The translations under genes were made by a program, and so were the position numbers. From Micromonospora sp. Llam0 (GTDB lineage: Bacteria; Actinomycetota; Actinomycetes; Mycobacteriales; Micromonosporaceae): a DNA stretch of 64,000 nt. Below are positions 1 through 8,515 of the stretch, piece after piece. The DNA lies in contig NZ_RJJY01000001.1 of assembly GCF_003751085.1 (NCBI RefSeq), positions 2,170,001-2,234,000 of the forward strand. Reading direction: 5' to 3'. The notes below the pieces were generated by a model. It was given only the letters and a program-made list of their open reading frames with translations. It ran no database searches and was not told the origin of the DNA. Position 1 is the stretch's first letter. Every line of letters starts with the position of its first letter.

Positions 1-384
1 CTCGCCCAGGGCACCGACATCCTGCTGCTCGACGAACCGACCACCTATCTCGACCTGGCGCACCAGATCGACGTACTCGAACTGGTGGACCGGCTGCACC
101 GGGAGGGTGGCCGCACCGTGGTGATGGTGCTGCACGATCTCAACCTCGCCGCGCGCTACGCCCGCCATCTGGTCGCGATGAAGGACGGACAGGTGCTGGC
201 CAGCGGCGCACCGGGCGAGATCCTGACTCCCGAGCTGGTCCGGGAGGTGTTCGGACTGCGGGTGATGGTCATCGAGGACCCGGCCAGCGGCACCCCGCTC
301 GTCGTCCCACTCGCCGGGGGCGCCGCCCGCGCCTCCACCATGGATCAGAAATCTATTCCGGTGATTCGTGCCGTTACGCACTGA
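1..384 (+). CDS. Ferric-siderophore ABC transporter ATP-binding protein (3' part only)
   Basis: The window opens inside this gene; 127 codons remain before the TGA. The visible part starts at Walker B ([16 protein letters not shown]), then the D-loop, and the switch histidine in [13 protein letters not shown]. The order and the phrase TTYLDLAHQ are characteristic of the FecE/FepC/FhuC group, which powers import of ferric siderophores through a BtuC-like permease. Walker A and the LSGGQ signature lie upstream of the window. The C-terminus ([23 protein letters not shown]) matches the tail of that group. Family assignment is firm; the specific siderophore cannot be told. A candidate iron-regulated ABC exporter lies at 45.8-49.3 kb, too far away to infer a shared operon. 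Confidence 0.9.
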   Translation, partial: LAQGTDILLLDEPTTYLDLAHQIDVLELVDRLHREGGRTVVMVLHDLNLAARYARHLVAMKDGQVLASGAPGEILTPELVREVFGLRVMVIEDPASGTPLVVPLAGGAARASTMDQKSIPVIRAVTH

Positions 385-445
385 CGGGTCGGGTCGAGGG
401 TACTGTTTGGCCGGGAACGCGCACCGACCGAAAGAGAGACCCTCC

Positions 446-952
446 ATGGCATACCCCGTGGTCACCACTGGTGACGTCTCCCGGCTGCTGGATGACCTGG
501 TGGACCGGGTTCCGCAGGCGCAACAGGCGGTGGCGCTCTCCCCTGACGGTATTCTCCTGGCCTGGTCCAAAGGGGTCGACCACGAGCTGGGCGAACAGCT
601 GTCCGGTCTGGTGGCGGGTCTGCGCGCCCTCGCCGTCGCGGTCGGTCAGCACGCCGACACCGGCCGGGTTCGACAGATCGTCGTCCAGATGGGTACGGCG
701 TTCCTGTTCATCGCCGCGACACCCGGTGGTGCGATCATCGCGGCCGTCTTCGACGCCGGCTCCGACATGGACTCGGTGGCCTACGAGGTGGCACTGTTCG
801 CCGGCCGGGCCGACCGGCACCTGCCGGCGTTCCCCGCGCCGGAGGAGGCTCCGGAGACTGCGGTCCGCACCGCTCAGGCGCTCCTGCACGGTGGCGCACC
901 GACGCTCGGCGCGCATGCCGCAGAGCGACACGACCTTCCGACGCGCCGCTGA
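446..952 (+). CDS. Roadblock/LC7 domain protein
   Basis: A 168-residue protein. Residues about 8-120 form one roadblock/LC7 domain (LLDDLVDRVPQAQQAVALSP, then QIVVQMGTAFLFIAATPGG and a final helix). In actinomycetes such proteins usually sit in conservons with a sensor kinase, a DUF742 protein and a small GTPase, where they act as GTPase-activating or scaffold partners. None of these partners is adjacent, so this is an orphan copy. I chose the ATG at 446 because it follows GAGAGACCCTCC and begins at the conserved domain; an upstream in-frame ATG at 368 would overlap the ABC gene and add non-conserved sequence. The last 40 residues are low-complexity and unrecognised. Confidence 0.85.
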   Translation: MAYPVVTTGDVSRLLDDLVDRVPQAQQAVALSPDGILLAWSKGVDHELGEQLSGLVAGLRALAVAVGQHADTGRVRQIVVQMGTAFLFIAATPGGAIIAAVFDAGSDMDSVAYEVALFAGRADRHLPAFPAPEEAPETAVRTAQALLHGGAPTLGAHAAERHDLPTRR

Positions 953-992
953 GCCGGCCGGCCCCGCTCGCCGAGGCGGCGCCCCGGCCGGC
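953..992. terminator. GC-rich hairpin between convergent genes
   Basis: Nine-base arms GCCGGCCGG (953-961) and CCGGCCGGC (984-992) are perfectly complementary around a 22-base loop. The hairpin directly follows the roadblock stop and lies before the stop of the convergent membrane-protein gene, so it could terminate both transcripts. There is no U-tract, as is usual in actinomycetes. Confidence 0.45.
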
Positions 993-1006
993 GTGGAGGA
1001 ATCGGG

Positions 1007-1795
1007 TTACCGTCGGGTCACCGTGAGGTCGGCGACCCCGGCGACGGCGTTGACGTCGTAACGGTCGGTGGCCTCGTCCCAGTCCGTCGAGATCACCGAC
1101 TCGCCGCCGGCGACCCCGTCGCGCCGCTCGCCGTCCAGGTCGACGCTGCCCGCGCCGGAGCCCAGCCGAATCCGCACCGGCGTCCGCTGCGGCAACTCGA
1201 TCTGCCAGGTGCTGACGCCGCCGGACATCCGGATGACGACCGTGCCGGACGGCTCCGGCAGCGCCAGGTCCAACGCGCTGGCGCCACCTGCGACGTCCAC
1301 CTGGGAGACCCGGGCACCGGTCAGATCGACCCGGGTGCTGGTCGCCCCGCCCAGCACCCGGACCGACCAGAGCAGGTCGCTGTGGACGGTGACGCGCAGC
1401 TCGCCGGCACCGTCGTGGCCGGTATCGGTCAGCCCTACCCGGACCACGCCGTCGGAAGTGGTCACCTCCGGCGCGGCCGCACCGCCGACCGGAGTCTCCG
1501 CCCGCAGCAGCTGATCACCGAGGTCGTCGGCCACCACCTGAATCTCTGGTGCACCGTCGGGGATCTCCAGCCGCGCCTCGGTCCACCCCTCGCGCGGTGT
1601 CTGCACCGTCCACGCCACGTCGCCGTCGGTAGCGGGGCGTGAGCCCACTGCGTTCACCACCACCGCCACGATCGTCGCCGCCACCAGCAGGGCTGCGACG
1701 ACGGAGACGGCGATCAACGCCCGGCGCGACGTCCCCGGTGGCGTGCCGCCCGGCAGGTCGGTGGACGGTTCGTTGCTGACTTCGGTCGGTCGCAC
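1007..1795 (-). CDS. Membrane-anchored protein with extracytoplasmic beta-rich domain
   Basis: A 262-residue protein with a short cytoplasmic N-terminus, one transmembrane helix at about residues 27-50 (LIAVSVVAALLVAATIVAVVV) and a roughly 200-residue outside part rich in alternating hydrophobic and charged residues and glycine turns (GGATSTRVDLTG, AGGASALDLALP, SGGVSTWQIELP). The repeated glycine-turn strands suggest a beta-solenoid or DUF4097-like fold, but I recognise no catalytic motif. The GTG start at 1795 is preceded by GGGAGTGGG. Function unknown. It is convergent with the roadblock gene and separated by about 180 bases from the FAD oxidase gene upstream, so it may have its own promoter. 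Confidence 0.75.
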   Translation of the reverse strand: MRPTEVSNEPSTDLPGGTPPGTSRRALIAVSVVAALLVAATIVAVVVNAVGSRPATDGDVAWTVQTPREGWTEARLEIPDGAPEIQVVADDLGDQLLRAETPVGGAAAPEVTTSDGVVRVGLTDTGHDGAGELRVTVHSDLLWSVRVLGGATSTRVDLTGARVSQVDVAGGASALDLALPEPSGTVVIRMSGGVSTWQIELPQRTPVRIRLGSGAGSVDLDGERRDGVAGGESVISTDWDEATDRYDVNAVAGVADLTVTRR

Positions 1796-1974
1796 GGCTA
1801 CCCACTCCCGTTCCTACCCGCCTGCGGCGCGGCGGGTCTCGCGCCCGTCGATACGGCGGACGGTGCCCCTGCTACCCGGTTGCGGGACGGGGCAATCTTA
1901 GGCCCGCCGGGTGGGCCGGACCCGCAAGCCCGGTCACCGGCCCGGTAAGCCCGGCCACCGGCCCAGCAGCTCCG

Positions 1975-3189
1975 TCACAGGCCCAGCAGCCGACGCAGGT
2001 AGTCGGTGAGGAACCGCCCGTCGGGATCGAGTCGCTCGCGGACGGCGAGAAACCGGTCCGCCTGCGGGTAGCGGGCAAGCAGGTCCCGACCCTCCAACCC
2101 GTGAATCTTCGCCCAGTGCGGCCGACCGTCATGGGCCAGGAAGATCGGTTCGACGTCGGCGAAGAACTCGCGGTACGGCAGCGTCGCGTTCTGGTGCACC
2201 GAGATGGTGATACTGTCCCGGCCGTGCGCCGGGCTGAGGAACGCCTGGTCGGCAGCCACGTACCGGTAGAGCACCCGCCAGGCGGCGTGCTGCCGGTGCC
2301 GGGTCCGGATCCGGTGCCGGACCTCCCGGAAGCAGGCCGGACCGGCCGCGGCCGGGACGAAGTACTCGATCTCGTGGAACCGCAGGGACCGCCGCTTGAT
2401 CAGCGCGGCGTCGCTGGAACCGGTCCGTTCCTCGGTGCAGCCGCTGCCGGGCAGCGTGTCCGGGCCGGGATCGTCGGTAACCGGGTTCACCGTCCGCAGG
2501 TGCGCGTCGTCGCGCCGCGGATACCAGTAGAAGTCGACGTTGCGGTTGACCTTCAGCAGCTCGTCGAACGTGGTCAGGCACGCCTCCACCGGCAGGCCCC
2601 ACTCCCGCCGTCGGGCCTGGAACGCGGGGACCAGCCGGGTCCGCAGCGCGGTGAACACACCCAGTACGCCGAGCGACACCTGGGCGGCCCGCAACAGGTC
2701 GGGGTCGCTGTCGGCGTCGATCTGCACCGGTTGTCCGGCGGCGGTGACGAGTCGGACCCCGGTCACCTGGGCGGACAGGTTCGGCAGGCCCAGACCGCTG
2801 CCGTGGGTGCCGGTCGAGACGGCACCGGCGAACGCCTGGGTGTCGACGTCGCCGAGGTTCGGCATCGCGAGTCCGTGGTGGCGCAGCTGACGACCCAGGT
2901 CGTGCAGCCGGCTGCCGGCACCGACCCAGATCTGCCGGTTGTGCGGCGGTTCGAGCACCCCGGCAGGCAGCCGGTCCAGGCTGAGCAGGACGTCCCCGGT
3001 CTGCACCAGCGGCGCGGACGAATGCCCGGCACCGACCGGCCGTACCGTCACCGCCTGTTCGGCGGCTGCGCGTAGGACGCGGCACAGCTCGGCGACCGAC
3101 TCCGGCCGGGCCACCGTGGCCGGCTCGAAGCTCAACCCACCGGACCAGTTGCGCCAGGTGGTGGCACCGGTGACGGGCGGCGACGTCAC
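1975..3189 (-). CDS. FAD-binding sugar-1,4-lactone oxidase (D-arabinono-1,4-lactone oxidase family)
   Basis: A 404-residue flavoprotein of the L-gulonolactone / D-arabinono-lactone oxidase type. Residues about 10-180 are an FAD_binding_4 (PCMH/VAO) domain: NWSGGLSFEP, VRPVGAGHSSAPL, and the FAD-contacting stretch GLAMPNLGDVDTQAFAGAVS followed by TGTHGSG. The rest is the ALO substrate domain, ending with the typical HWAKIHGL and FLAVRERLDPDGRFLTDYLRRLLG. In related enzymes a His in the first domain can bind FAD covalently; THGSG here could serve. Its GTG start at 3189 overlaps the TGA of the debranching enzyme by 4 bases, so the two are translated in tandem. The substrate is probably an aldono-lactone or alditol, not determinable here. 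Confidence 0.9.
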   Translation of the reverse strand: MTSPPVTGATTWRNWSGGLSFEPATVARPESVAELCRVLRAAAEQAVTVRPVGAGHSSAPLVQTGDVLLSLDRLPAGVLEPPHNRQIWVGAGSRLHDLGRQLRHHGLAMPNLGDVDTQAFAGAVSTGTHGSGLGLPNLSAQVTGVRLVTAAGQPVQIDADSDPDLLRAAQVSLGVLGVFTALRTRLVPAFQARRREWGLPVEACLTTFDELLKVNRNVDFYWYPRRDDAHLRTVNPVTDDPGPDTLPGSGCTEERTGSSDAALIKRRSLRFHEIEYFVPAAAGPACFREVRHRIRTRHRQHAAWRVLYRYVAADQAFLSPAHGRDSITISVHQNATLPYREFFADVEPIFLAHDGRPHWAKIHGLEGRDLLARYPQADRFLAVRERLDPDGRFLTDYLRRLLGL

Positions 3190-5669
3190 AGCGCCGCCCG
3201 CAGCGGATCACCGGGGCGGCGGGTGCGGCGGCGCGGCCGGGCCAGGTCGCTGCGGCCCCGGCCCAGCGCGTCCAGCAGGCCCCAGCGGCCCGGGATGTCA
3301 TGCAGCTCGATGTGCCCCATCCCTTCCGGAACGGCCGGGTCGATGATCAGGTCGCCGTCGTACGGGTCGAGACCGAGCAGCACCCGCAGGAACAGCAACG
3401 TCGCGCCGGCCGAGGTGGCGTGCGGGCTGCCCGCGGCGGAGTACGGGACCGGGTACTTGGTCAACGACCGGTCGTAGCCGGCGAAGCACTCGGGCAGCCG
3501 GGCCCCGAAGTACTGCGACGCCTCCAGCACCGCCCCGGCCACCCGGGCCGCTTCCTCCCGGTAGCCGTACCGCCACAGTCCCCACGCGATCAGCGAGTTG
3601 TCGAACGGCCAGACCGAGCCGGTGTGGTAGCCGACCGGGTTGAACCGCCGCGCCTCGGTGGCGAGGGTGCGGATCCCCCAGCCGCCGAACAGTTGCGGAC
3701 CCATCAGATGCCGCACGACCGACCGTGCCTTGGTGGGTTCGGCGATGCCGCTCCACAGCAGATGACCGATGTTGGAGGTGAGCGCGTCGACCCGGCTGCC
3801 GTCGGCCTGCAGCGCGTGGGCGTAGTAGCCGCCGTCGGCGATCCAGAAGTCCCGGTTGAACCGGTCCCGCAGCTCGGCCGCCTGCTGTTCGAGCCGGTCC
3901 GCGAACGCGTGGTCACCCCAGCAGACCCGGGCCAGCCGGGCACCACGCAGCCGCGCGTCGTAGACGTATCCCTGGATCTCGCAGGTCGCCTGCGGGAACG
4001 TCGCCTCCCGTCCGTCGTGGAAGCTGACCGCGCCCGGTGAGCACTTCCAGCTCTGGTTCAGTTCCCCGGTGCGGGCCGGCCGGGGCCCGTACCAGACGTA
4101 GCCGGTGCCGACCAGGTCGGCGTGCCGATCGATCCAGTCCAGTGCCGCGCGGGCCTCGAACTCCATGTCACGTACCAGCGCGGTGTCGCCGGTCCACCGT
4201 TCGTATTCGTCGAGCAGCACGATGAACAACGGTGTGGTGTCGGCGGCGGAGAAGTCCGAGGCGTGCGAGACCTCGTTGAACAGCGCGGCCTCGGCGTACC
4301 GGCTCTCCTGGGGGATCTTCCCCGGCTGTTCGGCCCGGAACGGGTCCTCGCGGGTACCCTGCGCCAAGGCCATGATCGCCAAGGCGGGCACCGTGGTGGC
4401 GGGCAGGAATGGTAGCCCCTGCAGGCAGCTGATCAGGCTGTCCCGACCGAAGAACGTCATGAACCAGGGCATGCCCGCAGCCGGCAGCATGTCGCGGAAG
4501 TTGACCCCCTTGTACCGCAGCGCCGCCAGGTCGACGACGCTCTGCCGGTACGCCTCCCGCAACGGTTCGTAGTCGCAGGTCAGTTTCGGTGACCGGGCCA
4601 TCCACTCGTCGAGTTCCCGGTGCACCTCGGGCTTGGGCCGCTCGGCGTAGCTGCGCAGGCTCTCGCGCAGGTCGCGGTTGCCGGCCCCCCGGACGAAGGT
4701 CTTCACCGTCAGATCGGTGCACCAGGTGTCGTGGGCGTCGAGGGTCAGTTCGAAGGTCATGCCGCCGGGATCGATGCGGGCCGGCACACTGCTGGACAGG
4801 ATCGTCTCCCGGAAGTAGGTGCCCCGCTCGTAGCGGAACCGCAGCGCGTCGGGTTCGGCCGTAACCTCGATCTCGCGGTCGGTGTGGTAGCCGTCCTTGA
4901 CCTCCAGGACCTCGGCGAAGTCGGCCGCCGCGTCGATGCGCAGGCTCAGCTGCACGGGCTCCTCCCGGTGGTTGAACACGGCGATCTGCTCGGTGAACGC
5001 GTCGCCGATCCAGCGGTGCCGGAACACCGAGATGGTGGCGTCCACGTAGTGCGTCGGCTCGCCCGGCACCTGGAAGAACCGCGACTCGAAGTACTGCAGA
5101 TCGTCGATGGACAGGGTGTTCATCCGTTGTCCGTCGACGGTCAGCCGCCAGTAGGACAGGAAGCGGGTGTCGTAGAAGAACAAGCCGAACGGTGCGGACG
5201 GCACCGGTTCGATGTCGCCCCGCCGGTCGCTGACCATGAACAGGTTTCCGTAGAGGATGCTGACCGGCTTCGCGGTGGCGGGGCGGGCGCCGACCGGCTC
5301 GGCGACCGGCCGGGCCCTCGACTCCGCCCCGGCGCTGTCCGCGTGCAGCGGCAGCAGTCGGCGGAAGGTCAGGAACAGCGGCAGGTCGCCCCGGACCGAC
5401 ACGCCGTTGCGCAGCAGCAACGAGATGGTGTTCTCCCGGCCGTCGATCAGTGCCTGGAAGGTCTCCTCCGAGGTGTCGATGGTGCAGTCGACCCGCTTCG
5501 GGTCGTGCTCGAGCACGGCATGGCCGTCCCGATACGTCACCGACCAGCTGCGGATACCGCCGTCCGGGGTGGTGAGGTTGAACCGGATCGTGCCACTGGC
5601 CGGCGGCGGCAGTCGACCGTCGCCGCGCGCCTGGAGACCGTCGAAGAACCGACCGATCACGTCGGTCAT
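3186..5669 (-). CDS. Glycogen-debranching-type amylo-alpha-1,6-glucosidase with N-terminal SCP2 domain
   Basis: An 827-residue cytoplasmic protein. Residues about 1-105 look like a sterol-carrier-protein-2 domain (GTIRFNLTTPDGG, VDCTIDTSEETFQALIDGR, SVRGDLPLFLTFRRL). From about 130 comes the N-terminal domain of bacterial debranching enzymes (ILYGNLFMVSDRRGDI, FFYDTRFLSYWRL), followed by an (alpha/alpha)6 barrel with GMPWFMTFFGRDSLISCLQG, GELNQSWK and YHTGSVWPFDNSLIAWGLWRYG. It would cleave alpha-1,6 branches or related alpha-glucosides. I placed the start at the ATG at 5669, where the SCP2 fold begins after GAGAGGAGCCACG; a longer frame to 6047 runs through the divergent gene's promoter. The fusion of a lipid-binding-type domain to a debranching enzyme is unusual. 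It is translationally coupled to the lactone oxidase. Confidence 0.88.
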   Translation of the reverse strand: MTDVIGRFFDGLQARGDGRLPPPASGTIRFNLTTPDGGIRSWSVTYRDGHAVLEHDPKRVDCTIDTSEETFQALIDGRENTISLLLRNGVSVRGDLPLFLTFRRLLPLHADSAGAESRARPVAEPVGARPATAKPVSILYGNLFMVSDRRGDIEPVPSAPFGLFFYDTRFLSYWRLTVDGQRMNTLSIDDLQYFESRFFQVPGEPTHYVDATISVFRHRWIGDAFTEQIAVFNHREEPVQLSLRIDAAADFAEVLEVKDGYHTDREIEVTAEPDALRFRYERGTYFRETILSSSVPARIDPGGMTFELTLDAHDTWCTDLTVKTFVRGAGNRDLRESLRSYAERPKPEVHRELDEWMARSPKLTCDYEPLREAYRQSVVDLAALRYKGVNFRDMLPAAGMPWFMTFFGRDSLISCLQGLPFLPATTVPALAIMALAQGTREDPFRAEQPGKIPQESRYAEAALFNEVSHASDFSAADTTPLFIVLLDEYERWTGDTALVRDMEFEARAALDWIDRHADLVGTGYVWYGPRPARTGELNQSWKCSPGAVSFHDGREATFPQATCEIQGYVYDARLRGARLARVCWGDHAFADRLEQQAAELRDRFNRDFWIADGGYYAHALQADGSRVDALTSNIGHLLWSGIAEPTKARSVVRHLMGPQLFGGWGIRTLATEARRFNPVGYHTGSVWPFDNSLIAWGLWRYGYREEAARVAGAVLEASQYFGARLPECFAGYDRSLTKYPVPYSAAGSPHATSAGATLLFLRVLLGLDPYDGDLIIDPAVPEGMGHIELHDIPGRWGLLDALGRGRSDLARPRRRTRRPGDPLRAAL

Positions 5670-5729
5670 CGTGGCTCCTCTCAGTCGTCCTCGGTCGGTC
5701 CACCTGGCGCCAGCATGACCCGTATCCCA

Positions 5730-5768
5730 CCGGTCACGGATCACCCGGTGCGGGTGATCCGTGACCGG
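5730..5768. repeat. Perfect 17-bp inverted repeat between divergent genes
   Basis: Arms 5730-5746 and 5752-5768 are exactly complementary around a 5-base loop (GGTGC). The element lies 61 bases upstream of the debranching-enzyme start and 108 bases upstream of the hydrolase start. In a divergent promoter region this is more likely an operator, or an RNA hairpin in one 5' leader, than a terminator. The A/T-rich stretch at 5807-5828, just after it, is a plausible promoter region for the hydrolase. Confidence 0.6.
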
Positions 5769-5876
5769 GAGGAGACGGACGGTGGACCACGGATGCTGAA
5801 AGTAACCAGATGAGGCACAATAATTACAGGCCGTATCGGGGGCACGGCATGTGCCGAAGCGAAGGAGGCCAACGAC

Positions 5877-6668
5877 GTGAGTCACGACCGCACGGCCGCC
5901 GGGATGCGCTACTGGCAGACCGGCCGCGGCCGACAGGATGTACTGCTCGTACATGGGTGGTGCTGCAACCACCGGTTCATGAAGCCTCTCGCCACCCATC
6001 TGGCCAGCTGGCGGCGACGGATCGTCTCGGTGGACATGCGGGGACACGGCGCAAGCCCGGCCGGGGACCGCGGCTTCAGCGTTCCCGAACTCGGTGCCGA
6101 CCTACGGGATCTGATGGTCGAGCTCGAGATGGACGACGTCGTGCTGATCGGGCACAGCATGGGCGGGGTCTGGTCGTTGGCCGCAGCCGCGCAGGCAACC
6201 GACCGGGTCGCGGCGCTGCTACTGCTGGACGCCTCGGTGGCCGTGCCGCCCGGCACCACGGAGCAGGTGGCCGCGCTGGCGGAGTCCATCCGCGGCGAGG
6301 ACCCGCGCCAGGCCCGGATCGACATCATCCGGTCATTCTTCATTCCCGAGTCGGACCCCCGGCTGATCGACTGGGCGATCGACCAGATGCTGCGGCCGAG
6401 TGACACCGTCGCCGCCGCCACCCTCGACGGTCTCGCCGATTTCGTCGAGGCCGGTGGCGACGCCGCGCTGACCGCGTGGGGACGCCGGCTGCTCTACATC
6501 GGCGGCCCGGCACCGTTCGCCGACTACGGACGGCTACGGGAGCTGGTACCCGAGGCGGTGATCGGGCAGGTGGTCGGCTCCGGCCACTTCTTCCAGTTCG
6601 AGGTGCCGCGGCAGACCAACGCGATGGTCAGCCGCTACCTGCGGCTGTGGGGGCCACCGTCGTGGTGA
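5877..6668 (+). CDS. Alpha/beta-fold hydrolase
   Basis: A 263-residue soluble alpha/beta hydrolase. It has the oxyanion-hole motif VHGWCCNHRFM near residue 24, the nucleophile elbow GHSMGG near residue 98, and the catalytic His in VGSGHFFQFEVP near residue 241. A catalytic acid probably sits in the strand before GGPAPFADYGRL. The GTG start at 5877 is set by GGAGG about 8 bases upstream. The substrate is unknown; the sequence resembles general esterases and C-C hydrolases. Its 3' end overlaps the end of the convergent epimerase gene by 34 bases. It is divergent from the debranching enzyme across the perfect inverted repeat. Confidence 0.9.
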   Translation: MSHDRTAAGMRYWQTGRGRQDVLLVHGWCCNHRFMKPLATHLASWRRRIVSVDMRGHGASPAGDRGFSVPELGADLRDLMVELEMDDVVLIGHSMGGVWSLAAAAQATDRVAALLLLDASVAVPPGTTEQVAALAESIRGEDPRQARIDIIRSFFIPESDPRLIDWAIDQMLRPSDTVAAATLDGLADFVEAGGDAALTAWGRRLLYIGGPAPFADYGRLRELVPEAVIGQVVGSGHFFQFEVPRQTNAMVSRYLRLWGPPSW

Positions 6669-7552
6669 TCCGCCAGCAGCGCCTTCACCGAGTCCGTCAG
6701 GTCGTAGCTGGGTGACCAGCCGAGCGCCTGCCGGGCTCGGCTGATGTCGGCGCACATCCAGGGGACGGCGGCGGACCGGTTCACCGTCGGGGAGAACTCC
6801 CCCGAACCGAGTTCACCGCTGTGACCAGCTGCCCGGGCCAGACAGGTGACCGCGTCCCGGACCCCGACCGGCCGCCCGCTGCCCACGTTGAACAGCCGGT
6901 ACGGCAGTTGGGCGGCAACCGCGGCGGCGCGGACCGCGGCGGCGATGTCGCGCAGGTCGACGAAGTCGCGCACGGTGTCCAGCAGCCGCACCGCCAGCGG
7001 TGACCGCCCACCGCCGCGTAGCAGATCGGCCGCCCGCCCCAGAGCACTGTCCGCCGGCAGACCCGGCCCGACCGGGTTGAACACCCGTAGCGTGACGACC
7101 TCGACCCGTCCGTCGGTGCTGACCAGTTCGCCGAACTGGGTGGCGGCCAGATGGCTGAACCCGTACGCGCTCACCGGCGTGGCCGGGTCGTCCTCGCGCA
7201 CCGGGCGGCCACTGGGCACGACGCCGTACTCGGCGGCGGAACCGAGCCGCACCAGCCGGGTGCCGGGCACGACGTCGGCCATCGCCTCGGCGAGCGCGGC
7301 CACGGCCAGCAGATGGATCCGGATCAGCTCGGCGTTGTCACCAACGGTGCGGCCAGCGCAGTTGACCACGACGTCCGGCCGCACGGCCGCGAGCAGCCGG
7401 GCGAGTTCGGTCACGCCCGCCGTGGCGAGGTCGCAGTCGGCCCGGGTTGGTGCGGTCACCACCGCGTCCGCCGTGAGCGCCGCGTGAATCTGCCGGCCCA
7501 GCAGTCCGGTGGAGCCGAAGAGCAGGATCCTGGTCCGGCTCAACTGCGGCAC
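6635..7552 (-). CDS. NAD-dependent epimerase/dehydratase (extended SDR)
   Basis: A 305-residue nucleotide-sugar type SDR. The Rossmann motif is ILLFGSTGLLGRQIHAAL near residues 8-25. NCAGRTVGDN follows, then RLGSAAEYG, and the catalytic region SAYGFSHLAATQFGEL. The usual YxxxK reads YGFSH here, so the catalytic lysine position holds histidine; activity may be altered. The C-terminal part (LRVFNPVGPG, FVDLRDIAAAVRAA, YRLFNVGSGRPVGVRD) is typical of sugar epimerases and reductases. The gene begins inside the 3' end of the sugar transferase gene (13-base overlap), so the two probably act together on a surface glycan precursor. Confidence 0.88.
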   Translation of the reverse strand: MPQLSRTRILLFGSTGLLGRQIHAALTADAVVTAPTRADCDLATAGVTELARLLAAVRPDVVVNCAGRTVGDNAELIRIHLLAVAALAEAMADVVPGTRLVRLGSAAEYGVVPSGRPVREDDPATPVSAYGFSHLAATQFGELVSTDGRVEVVTLRVFNPVGPGLPADSALGRAADLLRGGGRSPLAVRLLDTVRDFVDLRDIAAAVRAAAVAAQLPYRLFNVGSGRPVGVRDAVTCLARAAGHSGELGSGEFSPTVNRSAAVPWMCADISRARQALGWSPSYDLTDSVKALLADHHDGGPHSRR

Positions 7553-8322
7553 CGGCCGGCCAGGTCACCGCCGGGTCGACGGGAGGTGGTTGCCGAGCCG
7601 TCAGGCCCCGTGGCCAGGACCGAGTCGGCCAGGACGGGGCCGGTCGGGACGGGGTCCGGCGGCGTCGGGGTCCCGGTGAACTCGTGCCAGGTGGCCGCCC
7701 CCGGCGCGGCGATCCCTTCCCGGCGCAGCACCACCCGGACGGTCTCGACCATGATCCGCAGGTCGAGCCGGAGACCGCGGTTGTCCACGTACTCGATGTC
7801 GTAGGCGAACTTGTCCTCCCAGGCCAGTTCGTTGCGGCCGCGTACCTGGGCAAGGCCGGTGATACCGGGTCGCACCTCGTGCCGTCGGGCCTGCCACGGC
7901 GTGTAGATCTCCAGGTACTTCACCAGGTGGGGACGTGGGCCGACCAGGCTCATCTCACCGCGCAGCACGTTCCACAACTCGGGCAGTTCGTCGAGGCTGG
8001 TGGCGCGCAGCCAGCGGCCGACCGGCGTCAGCCGGTCGGCGTCGGTGACCAGGCCGCGGGCCGGATCCACCTCGAGCATGGTGCGGAACTTGACCATCTC
8101 GAAGAGTTCGCCGTCCCGGCCGGGTCGCACCTGCCGGAAGAACACCGGCCGGCCCAGCGTGGCGAGGATGAGTAGGGCGACCCCGGCCAGCAGCGGCGCG
8201 CCGACGACCAGGGCGGTCGCCGCGCCCACCACGTCGAACACCCGTTTCACCCGGTCGTAGCGGCGGGGACGATTGGTCGGCATCGTCGGTTCGGCTGCGA
8301 GGCAGGCCGCTGGCGAGGACAT
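7540..8322 (-). CDS. Undecaprenyl-phosphate sugar phosphotransferase (bacterial sugar transferase)
   Basis: A 260-residue monotopic membrane enzyme of the WcaJ/PglC-type catalytic core. RVKRVFDVVGAATALVVG starts the membrane helix at about residues 24-56. Then come PVFFRQVRPGRDGELFEMVK, FRTM, SLDELPELWNVLRGEMSLVG and PRPHLVKYLEIY, ending in VRPGITGLAQVRGRN. It transfers a sugar-1-phosphate from a nucleotide sugar to undecaprenyl phosphate, the first step of a polysaccharide repeat unit. It is the short form, without the four-helix N-terminal domain. The ATG at 8322 is preceded by CCGGAGG. Together with the overlapping epimerase it forms a two-gene glycan module; no glycosyltransferase, flippase or polymerase is adjacent. 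Confidence 0.93.
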   Translation of the reverse strand: MSSPAACLAAEPTMPTNRPRRYDRVKRVFDVVGAATALVVGAPLLAGVALLILATLGRPVFFRQVRPGRDGELFEMVKFRTMLEVDPARGLVTDADRLTPVGRWLRATSLDELPELWNVLRGEMSLVGPRPHLVKYLEIYTPWQARRHEVRPGITGLAQVRGRNELAWEDKFAYDIEYVDNRGLRLDLRIMVETVRVVLRREGIAAPGAATWHEFTGTPTPPDPVPTGPVLADSVLATGPDGSATTSRRPGGDLAGRCRS

Positions 8323-8515
8323 GGACGGGCCTCCGGAAGTAGCTGCTCAACTAACAAAAGCTTTGTAACAGAATGAATACGACTAAGCGTGTCGTTCGCC
8401 GTAAATCGGAACATTGGTCGAGCCGTTGCCGTCGGCTCGGGTGACGACGGGACCCGGACCAGTACGCTGACCAGCAGGTCAGCAGCACCGACCGGGCCGG
8501 CAGAGGGAGGAACGC

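Noticed and set aside
3186..6047. Longer debranching-enzyme frame starting at 6047
   Set aside because: The extra 126 codons cross the promoter region and the 5' end of the divergent hydrolase and show no domain; the SCP2-like start at 5669 has a ribosome binding site.
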